A stretch of DNA of 64,000 bases from Halichondria panicea (Eukaryota; Porifera; Demospongiae; Suberitida; Halichondriidae). The translations under genes and the position numbers were made by a program. Where the stretch lies: positions 4,264,412-4,328,411 of the forward strand of contig NC_087385.1 in assembly GCF_963675165.1 (NCBI RefSeq). The letters run 5' to 3'. Shown here in pieces: positions 56,638 through 64,000 of the stretch. How positions within the stretch are numbered: position 1 is the first letter of the stretch; each line of letters begins with the position of its first letter. The notes beneath the pieces are model-generated. The model did no database searches. It was not told the origin of the DNA and saw only the letters and a program-made list of their open reading frames with translations.

Positions 56638-59600
56638 ATGGAGCCTAAGAAAAATGAATGCTCTGCTGAAGCTCCCAGTCAAGCTGTTGGACAACCAGAT
56701 TTTTATGGTATCTCTCCTAAAACTGTTATTTATGATACTGGAGACTCATTCAAGAGGTTTATGAAAAGTCATACCAAAACACTTACTAAAAAGATGATTT
56801 CGAAAAAGATTATAGAAAAACAATTTAGTAAAGTGATCAAACAGGAGTTGGGCTTGGACTTGCTTCTGGGAAGAATGGAAAAAATGTCTCTGGTGGAATT
56901 CGTGACTTACCTTCGATTGTTACTGACTATTTCTAAATCTGAAGAACAGGAAACGGGTGCAAAAATGGGAGAAGAAAAAGGAGAAAATTCTTTGTATGTA
57001 AAAACTACTCATATCAAAGACGATACAATAAAACTAATGAGAATCATGAAAGGCTCACTTGAAGCAATGAAACCCTCACCTGGTTCAGAACTACATGCTG
57101 TAGTTGCTGAGTTTGTGTATTTAGTTTCTCAAGACAGCAGCGATCAAAGTCAAACCACTGTTTCTCAAGATGACTGTGATCAAACTAATTCTCAAGATGG
57201 CAGCGAAACCATTGTTTCTCAAGACATCGGTGTTCAAAGTCGAACCACCGTTTCTCAAGACAGCAGCGATCAAAGCCAAACCACTATTTCTCACGATGGC
57301 AGCGATCAAAGTCAAACTACTGTTTCTCAAGATGACTGTGTTCAAACTATTTCTCAAGACGGCAGCGACCAAAGTCAAACCACTATTTCTCAAGACATCA
57401 GTGTTCAAAGTCAGGACATTGTTTCTCAAGATGACTGTGTTCAAACTCAAACCACAGCACAACAATTATATGTAGATTTACCACCATCAGAAGGACAACT
57501 TGAAAATGCTGTGTCTCACTTCTTCACAAATGAAGGTGGGACACTCTACTCTCCGTTGCATGGTGTCACTGTGACCATCCCCCCCAATGCCATCCCAACA
57601 GCCTTCTCCAAATTCTTTCTCTCCATGCACTTCTATCTACAACCGTTCACTCTAATGGATGATGCAGACCCTTGCTCTGTGATAGTGTGGTTACATCAAG
57701 ATCCTCGCTTTTATTTTCTTGAGGAGGTCACTGTCAAAATTCCCCACGCTGCCGTAGTCGATGACTCCCTCTGTGTATTGACCTGGGGTGAAGACAAACA
57801 ATGGAATCTCAACACTGAAGTCCTAGCTGATTTCAGCGATGGATACCATGCCGTCATAAAAGTCAAGCATTTCTGTAGGAAAGTCGTTGCAAAAAGAAGA
57901 AATCCTGAAAGAAAATGCAAAAAACAAACAGGAAGTAGTAAACATTTGAAGAGATTGAAAAGTGGCAGTTTCGGGACGTCCATTGATGAAGGCGTGGCAA
58001 GTCTCACTAACAGTACAGAGGTTGATCCTAATACAAAACCCCCCCCTCATCAAGATGTTTTGGAAAAGAAAATGAAAAAGAAAACGAAAAAGAAAACGAA
58101 TAAGTTGAAAAGTGGCAGTTTGGAGACGCCCATTGATGAAGGCCTGGCAAGTCTCACTAACAGTACAGAGGCTGATACCAACATAAGACCCCTCCCTCGT
58201 CAAGATGCTATCAGTATGGAGTGCGACTCCTCGGCTGTGCCAATCTCATCACAGGACAGTCTAACAGCTGAGGAAAATGAGTCTGGTTTCAAGTACTGCA
58301 TAGCCTGCAGCATGCCCTCTGATCGATCAACGGGAGACTGGAAGGTGCAATTTGCAGCTTGTCAAAGCAACCCCACAGGAATCTCGGTAAGTTGAAACTG
58401 AAATTATTGTAGACTAACTCATATACTTGTGGCCACAGTTGTTGAGGAAGTTAGCAGAGAAGGTATTTGGCGGAAATGCCTATTTCTATCAGGTGGAGGA
58501 TATTAGAATCAAAGGGGGCTACTTTGAGATGTGTCCAGAGACTTGGAGTGACAACATTTGGAAGATTGATGCGTCCGAGAAAGAAGCATCTGTGAGTACA
58601 AATTATGATATTATGCAGATACTGTACTTTCGTTGTTCAGTGATGTGTTTGTGTTATTTGATTCTACAAAAGTAATTATTATATATACAGATATTTGAGG
58701 AGCAGATACTGTCTGTTTCAGAATGCGCAGACATATCTGAGCAGTCCTTTCCTAATCTTCCCAGACTGTGTTATGATGTGTATCACTTGAGTGAGAATGT
58801 CCATTCCAAGCTGCACTGCTGTATATATGCACAGAGAGCGCGCACTGATAACAGCTGTACACCCCGCTTCATTATCACATCCACTACTAAGAATGGTAAT
58901 TAATGTACACACATGTCTAGCAGCATAATTATTATACCTTGGGTTCGCATACGAGGTATACGGTAGTGTGTGTGTGTGTGTGTGCGTGCGTGCGTAGACT
59001 GCTCTACAGCTGCTCAATGATAATTGAAGTGCAAGCAATAGTGTCTACACAGGCTTCTAGTCACGATTATCACATCCACTCCAGTGGAAAAGATACCCAT
59101 TACTAAGAATGGTAATTAATGTACACACATGTCTAGCAGCATAACTTTAGAATTTACCTACTGTCTATGATGTGCATAATGTAACTAGATATACTGTGAT
59201 GCACTAGCATGTAATAGGGGTGTGGTAAACAAAATTGGGCATGGCCAAACATTTTTCGGCGCGTGTAAATCTCCCCCCCCCCCCAAACTTTGTATCGATG
59301 AAACCCTGCAGCTAATTTGATTTTATGCAGGCCACTAAACTTGTTTCTACTCCTAGGTAAGAAAGTCGTCACCACCCCCTATCTTTATGGCATTGATAGT
59401 GACATCATCAGAGTCCTTACTCACCAAGGCCAGAACATTATTCTTGATACTCTAACGTCTGAGCACCTCAAGTTCCTCGCAGACATCAGTCTCCAGTTAT
59501 CCGACACTCAACAGCTGTGCAAAGCATTGAACATAGAGTACAGGCCTAATGAAAAAGAAGATACCTTTACAGTTCTCGGCAAATGGGTAGTCAGTCAAGG

Positions 59601-60078
59601 CGGAGCCGCTAGTTTGATACGACTCAAGGAGCAACTCAGTGCCATAGATATTGTCGACATTGCTGTGTGTGAGGACGAAGACTCGAATGTCCTGCTCAGT
59701 TCACACCTAGAAGATTGTTTCATTCTGGACATTTTCATAAAAGGTTACACGGCATCAAGTTATACAGCCCTGCTGAATCTGTCTACAAAGTTGCAAAACT
59801 GCTGGAGGATAGTTGGCTGTCTACTGGGAATCTTACCTGAAGAGTTAGACAAAATTGATCTACCGGAGGAGAAATTGTATAATATTATCGATCCGCCGTT
59901 ATACCAACTGATTTTCAATTGGCAGAGGAGAGAGGGGAGGGGAGCTACCTTCGGGGCACTCTTCAAAGCCATTCATCGAGTGTACCACCATCAACCATTT
60001 CTAGTTAATGATGCTCATCTATTCAGTATACGTTATGTTAATAAACATCTACCCATCCCTGTACATGTAGTTCATTAA
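56638..60078 (+). CDS. ZU5 domain protein with two C-terminal death-like domains (copy 1)
   Basis: Probable intracellular signalling adaptor. Four exons (56638-58386, 58439-58591, 58691-58895, 59357-60078) give 942 residues. Residues ~35-100 form a helical, possibly death-fold, segment. Residues ~163-275 are a Ser-Gln-Asp repeat array. A ZU5 domain follows from ~290 (GGTLYSPLHGVTVTIPPNAI, VIVWLHQDP, VTVKIPHAAV). Basic linkers contain two near-identical blocks (LKSGSFGTSIDEGVASLTNS). A region of ~150 residues (CIACSMPSDRSTGDWKVQF onward) stands where UNC5 and PIDD have a UPA domain, though I cannot confirm that. Two death-like domains end the protein (first ~DISLQLSDTQQLCKALNIEY to GKWVVSQGG; second ~LQNCWRIVGCLLGILPEEL to FNWQRREGRGATFGALFKAI). 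No membrane segment or signal peptide is visible. Confidence 0.85.
57124..57462 (+). repeat. Coding tandem repeat, SQD-type units
   Basis: Imperfect 24-36 bp units centred on GTTTCTCAAGAC, encoding SQDSSDQSQTTV-like peptides, roughly ten units. The paralog at 61756 keeps only about one unit. Confidence 0.85.
58896..59356 (+). repeat. ZU5-death intron 3 with internal duplication of exon end and donor
   Basis: ACTAAGAATGGTAATTAATG plus TACACACATGTCTAGCAGCA at 58886-58925 recurs at 59102-59141, and ATTATCACATCCACT recurs at 59068. The exon 3 end with its GTAATT donor therefore exists twice, ~215 bp apart. A fragment of the interspersed repeat family lies between. Confidence 0.75.
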
Positions 60079-61073
60079 AATTAATTCCATTCACTCCATT
60101 CGCCAAACCATATATTTTTTATGATGCATATAATAATATAATTTATATATATAGCATTTGATAACCTTCATTTGATCATTATCATCTATCGTATAATCAC
60201 TTTGACACAGTTAAATTATTTTTTTTACAAATAATAACACCACTTCCCCTCAAAAAATTGTTGCTATGATGTCACTAACTATGATTTTCGGAAGCTTAGA
60301 AAGAGACCTTTCAAATGATATATATAGCAGTGCACTACATTTAATATAATGTTCAGTTAGGATTTAACATGTGACTTTGAGCCACTGGCACTGGCCACTT
60401 TATCATTGATAATTCGACTGGAAAGCTCGGTAGGGAGGTAGCAAAGATTGAGACGTGGTACGGCTGCAGGGGGGGTTAGTGTTAGAGAGTTGTGAGTATA
60501 TATACATCCAATGAGGTAGTCTTCAAAAAACCTACAAATGGGTACCAGTACAATATTATAGCTGTGTAGAAAGATTTTTAAAGTGAGCACGCTAAGAAAA
60601 ACGAAGTTTTAGAATGCTTGCAATGATGAGTGGATCATGAATCTTTGCAGCTCTTTTCTGACTATTGAGTATTGTAGCTAACGAACAGCTTAGCGCTTTA
60701 GTGCAAGGCTAACTCAAGTCATAAGTTAAATAAAGTTTGTGCGAACAGATGATGCTACGAAAGATTTTGGATAGACTGCAACAGCCTTCACAGTGAGTCA
60801 AATTAGGGACAGGAAGGAGGTCAGTTTGACATGACAGAACTACGACCTTTGTGTGAGGTTACCCCTTCTAGGTACTGCACCATTTCTCTGGAGGGGCGCA
60901 GTAGCTAAAAGTTTACTAATTTGCAGCAGGCCAGCAATAACATGAATGGGCTACTTTATCACAAGAATCAGTGCAAATTTTACTGCAAAAACATAAAGCT
61001 CACGTGATGATTCATTTGACCCTGTCCAACCTCCTCTACTCTGGTTGAGGCCTTGTGAAGGAGGCTAGGCATG
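60079..61073. other. Intergenic region between ZU5-death copy 1 and the duplicated pair
   Basis: AT-rich 3' flank, then an inverted copy of the interspersed repeat family at ~60680-60800 (AGCGCTTTAGTGCAAGGCTA, GACTGCAACAGCCTTCACAG). No supported gene. Confidence 0.55.
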
Positions 61074-61558
61074 TGTTGAGTACACTAGTGAGCCATTGCC
61101 CCCAAACAGGACAGCTCGATGACTGTCAAACTTGGAGTTCATGCATGAGATCCTAGCTGATCTGGTCGAAATGCAATGGGGCCTCCCATTCACCTACAGC
61201 AAAGACAAATAATCATGGCATTATGCCATATGATAATGTGTACCATGGCTGTAGGTTTGCAATTTCTGACCTGCAGAAGGTAGATCTATTATATTACAAG
61301 CACTGCACTTTCATCGTTGGGACGCGACGAGGGAGGGTGACAATCGTGTTGACTTCAAAGTTAGGATCAATGTCTTCTTCTTCCGAGTCGTTACTATCAG
61401 AGTTTGAGTTAGAGTCACTGTCCTGCACGGGCTGCATATCCCTGAAGGGGTAGTGGATGTCGGAACCATTGCCTCCCCACACATACAGCTTGTTCTCAAG
61501 GATTACTCCACAGCCTCCATTCAATGACTGACAATGTTCTCAGTGGGAACTCTTTCCA
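61074..61558 (-). pseudogene. Remnant of duplicated kelch gene
   Basis: Two fragments are near-identical to the kelch gene. 61074-61195 matches its exon 2 (around 55437-55567) and 61320-61558 matches the start of its exon 1 (GCGVILENKLYVWGGNG and the acidic Ser/Asp block). Most of exon 1, three later exons and the original start codon are missing, so it cannot encode the protein. Confidence 0.85.
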
Positions 61559-61755
61559 CTGAAGACATGCAAGAGATGGACTTCCCTAGCCCTAGGCGCT
61601 AGGCCTTGGGAAGCTAGCAAAGTAGGCAAATTTCATTTTGACTCAGGGATACCTCATAGGGAAGATCCCTCTACGACTGCATTCTTGTGGCTTGAACCAT
61701 AAAATAAAGGAATGCTGGCAGTGACTTCTAGTACATGTACATGTACGTAGGTACA

Positions 61756-63133
61756 ATGGAGAAAAAGAATAATTCTGCTGAAGCTGCTCCCAGTCAAGCT
61801 ATTGGACACTCAGGTTTAGAGGAGGATGATCCCCAGCCCAAGGCTCAAGGCATTTCACACGAAAAAGTTATTTTTGACAGTGGAGAAGACTCATTCAGTA
61901 AAGCAATGAAACTCTCACCTGGCTCAGAACTACACGCTGTAGTTGCTGAGTTTGTGGTTTCTCAAGACAGCAGTATTCAAAGTCAATCAGCAGTACAACC
62001 AATAGATAGACCACCCAACCTATCACAACATTTTTGCCCACCAGAAGGACAACTGGGAAATGCTGAGTTTGGCGTATTCACAAATGAAGGGGGGACCCTC
62101 TACTCTGCACTGCACGGTGTCACTGTGATCATCCCCCCCAATGCCATCCCAGAAGCCTTCTCCCCATTTTCTCTCTCCATGCACTTTTATCTGCAACAAC
62201 CGTTCACTCTAATGGATGATGCAGACCCTTGCTCTGTGATAGTGTGGTTACATCAAGATCCTCACTTTCATTTTCTCGAGGAGGTCACTGTCAAGATTTC
62301 CCATGCCGCCGTAGTTGATAACTTCCTCTGTGTATTGACTTGGGGTAAAGCCAAACAGCTGAATCTCAACACCAAAGTCCCAGCTGAATTCAGCGGTGGA
62401 TACCATGCTGTTATCAAAGTCAAGAATTTTTGTCCAAAAGTCACTACAAGGAAAAGGAAACGAGAACAAAGTGGAAGTAAGGATTCAAAAAAAGTGAAGT
62501 TGGAGTCTACGGCCGGGGAAGATGAGTCTGGTTTCAAGTACAGCATAGCCTGCAGCATGCCCTCTGATCAATCAACGGGAGACTGGAAGGTGCAGTTTGC
62601 AGCTTGTCAAAGCAACCCCACAGGGATCTTGGTATGTTGAAACTGATTATAGACTGGCCCACTATGCTCATTGTTTTTACATACAGTTGTTGAGGCAGTT
62701 GCCAAAGAAGCAAATTGGTAAAAATTACTCTCAGGCGGATGATGTTGAAATCAGAGGAGGCTTCTTTAAGACATTTCCAGACACTTGGAGTGATAGCAAT
62801 TGGGCTGTGAGGCCGGCGTTGGTCAGTACAAAAGTCACAATGTACATGCATGTACAGCAAGATCATGATAATTATTGGAGTTTGTTCTCTATGCTGCATT
62901 TATGTGTTGATTTGTGATTTTATAGATATCTGAGGAGCAGATACTGCGTGTTCCAAAACATAAGGCGGGACAGTCCTTACTCTACCCTCCCACTCTGTGC
63001 TTTGAGGTATCCCACTTGAGTGAGAATGACCATTCCAAGCTGAGGCAATGGATAGTTGCGCAAGGAGCAGTCGTTGTTGATGGCAATACACCCTCCTTAT
63101 TTATTTCATCCACCCCACCATCTATAATGAAAG
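61756..63133 (+). CDS. ZU5 domain protein, copy 2 (3' end not found in window)
   Basis: Paralog of the gene at 56638. Exons 61756-62631, 62687-62821 and 62926-63133 encode 405 residues, and phase 1 continues past the GTAATT donor at 63134. The start was chosen by alignment with copy 1 (MEKKNNSAEAAPSQAIG versus MEPKKNECSAEAPSQAVG); an in-frame ATG 21 nt upstream also exists. Relative to copy 1 it lacks ~105 residues between DSF and AMK, nearly all SQD repeats, and one basic linker block. The ZU5 domain (GGTLYSALHGVTVIIPPNAI) and following region are intact. Death-domain exons are absent up to 64000. They may lie beyond the window, or the gene may be truncated. Confidence 0.78.
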
Positions 63134-63191
63134 GTAATTAAATTAGCATGTGTCTGTCTGTGTCTACTATACATGTAGTATAGTTATAATG

Positions 63192-63564
63192 CAGGAGTGT
63201 AGCCAGGATGTTTTGGAAGGGGCAATGGCGGTCCATCCAGAAAAAAGGAAAGGGGGGTTCCAAACAAACCGGCACGCAGTGAAGGGTTACGCCCACTTTT
63301 TGTCACACGTGCAGTAAGACTAGGGAAAATTCTATTCTCAGTCAGGGGAAATCCCATCTTAGACTTGCGTAGAGCTACAGACAGTCAACTAGCTACTAGC
63401 GCTAGCCTAGGCTAACGATTGAGTTGATACATTAAAACAACAGGTATAATCAAATTACAATAAGCAGCAAAAAACTGATAAATAGCTAGCCGATAGGTAT
63501 AGTAAAGCCATAATAGCTAGACTGAAAGAGGGGGGGTTCCATAGCACCCTGGGATCTGCCACTG
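63192..63564. mobile_element. MITE-like element, imperfect TIRs
   Basis: The left end CAGGAGTGTAGCCAGGATGT and the complement of the right end (CAGTGGCAGATCCCAGGGTG) are similar. Both are followed by TGGAA and a purine-rich GGGG run. It lies in or after the last intron of ZU5 copy 2. Confidence 0.5.
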
Positions 63565-63761
63565 AGGGGGCCGAGTCAAAAGTGGTCGCAAAAAACAACC
63601 GTTTTCAGCCGCACAGCGCCGAAATGTTTGCCTGGAAACCATGCCTCTTAATAATGACGTCAATTAGATTTACAGCACCACTCCATAGAAGAACCAACTG
63701 TCAATTTGTTCTATTTATGAACCATTTCCTTTTCGTAATTATTATGTTGTGGTGTATTATA

Positions 63762-63935
63762 CAGTGCAACCTCTGTTAGCAACCACCTCCGAATAAAGGC
63801 CAGCTGTATATCGGCCAGGTACCCAGGTCCCAAATGAACAGTTTGTGTACAAAACAACCCCTCAACAAAGGCCACCTCTGTATAAAGGCCAAAACATTGA
63901 TCCCCAAAGGTGTCCGTTATAGAGGGGTTCCACTG
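63762..63935. mobile_element. Pogo/Tigger-like MITE, 174 bp
   Basis: The ends CAGTGCAACCTCTGTTAGC and GTTATAGAGGGGTTCCACTG are inverted repeats of the pogo type, with TA directly on both sides (63760-63761 and 63936-63937). Internal AAAGGCC motifs repeat. No coding capacity. Confidence 0.7.
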
Positions 63936-64000
63936 TAGTTAGCACACAACCATAACCAACAACCTAATATAAAGCTGCTGTTGCTGGTACACATTCGATC

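Noticed and set aside
57121-57465. Antisense ORF with regular NVLTLN/VLRN repeats
   Set aside because: It is the shadow of the SQD coding repeat on the opposite strand.

Overview
The window is nuclear DNA from an animal. It carries intron-rich genes for myosin VII, filamin-like, cyclin B3, DDX3/PL10, PRKX-type kinase, mitochondrial EF-G and collagen-VWA proteins. Introns are mostly 50-400 bp and genes lie only about 180-470 bp apart tail to tail. The compact layout, the ZU5-death proteins and an interspersed repeat family I associate with Amphimedon suggest a demosponge. That assignment is an inference; 'early-branching metazoan' is safer. All gene models below were built by hand from splice sites, reading-frame continuity and protein-family similarity recalled from memory. 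No search was run.

Layout. 1-11038 (+): myosin VIIa, lacking only about the first 35 residues. 11348-15187 (-): MFSD1-type transporter, head to head with a PRKX-type kinase (15383-18991, +). 19317-28994 (-): mitochondrial elongation factor G (GFM1), whose 5.15 kb intron holds two opposite-strand paralogous genes for unknown single-pass membrane proteins. GFM1 is head to head with ribosomal protein eL33/RPL35A (29287-29742, +). 30120-32305 (+): SLC25A30/14-like mitochondrial carrier. 32489-35012 (-): conserved protein with MVP-like and SPFH-like segments and a coiled coil, head to head with a three-CH filamin-like protein (35256-39503, +). 39877-43669 (+): secreted collagen-VWA protein. 44016-46229 (-): cyclin B3, head to head with DDX3 (46596-53124, +). 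53595-56459 (-): kelch-type protein, head to head with a ZU5 plus death-domain protein (56638-60078, +). 61074-63133: a second, decayed copy of that kelch/ZU5 pair, running into mobile-element debris at the right edge.

Two patterns stand out. Every intact minus-strand gene outside the nested cluster shares a short (178-366 bp) divergent promoter with a plus-strand neighbour. Introns are the main reservoir of small mobile elements: several MITE-like elements, plus two copies of an ~850 bp element headed by a long palindrome.

The parts most likely to be undescribed are the nested receptor-like gene pair in GFM1, the duplicated kelch/ZU5-death module, the palindrome-headed element and the MVP/SPFH-like protein. 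A clear AT-AC (U12-type) intron sits in the myosin gene.
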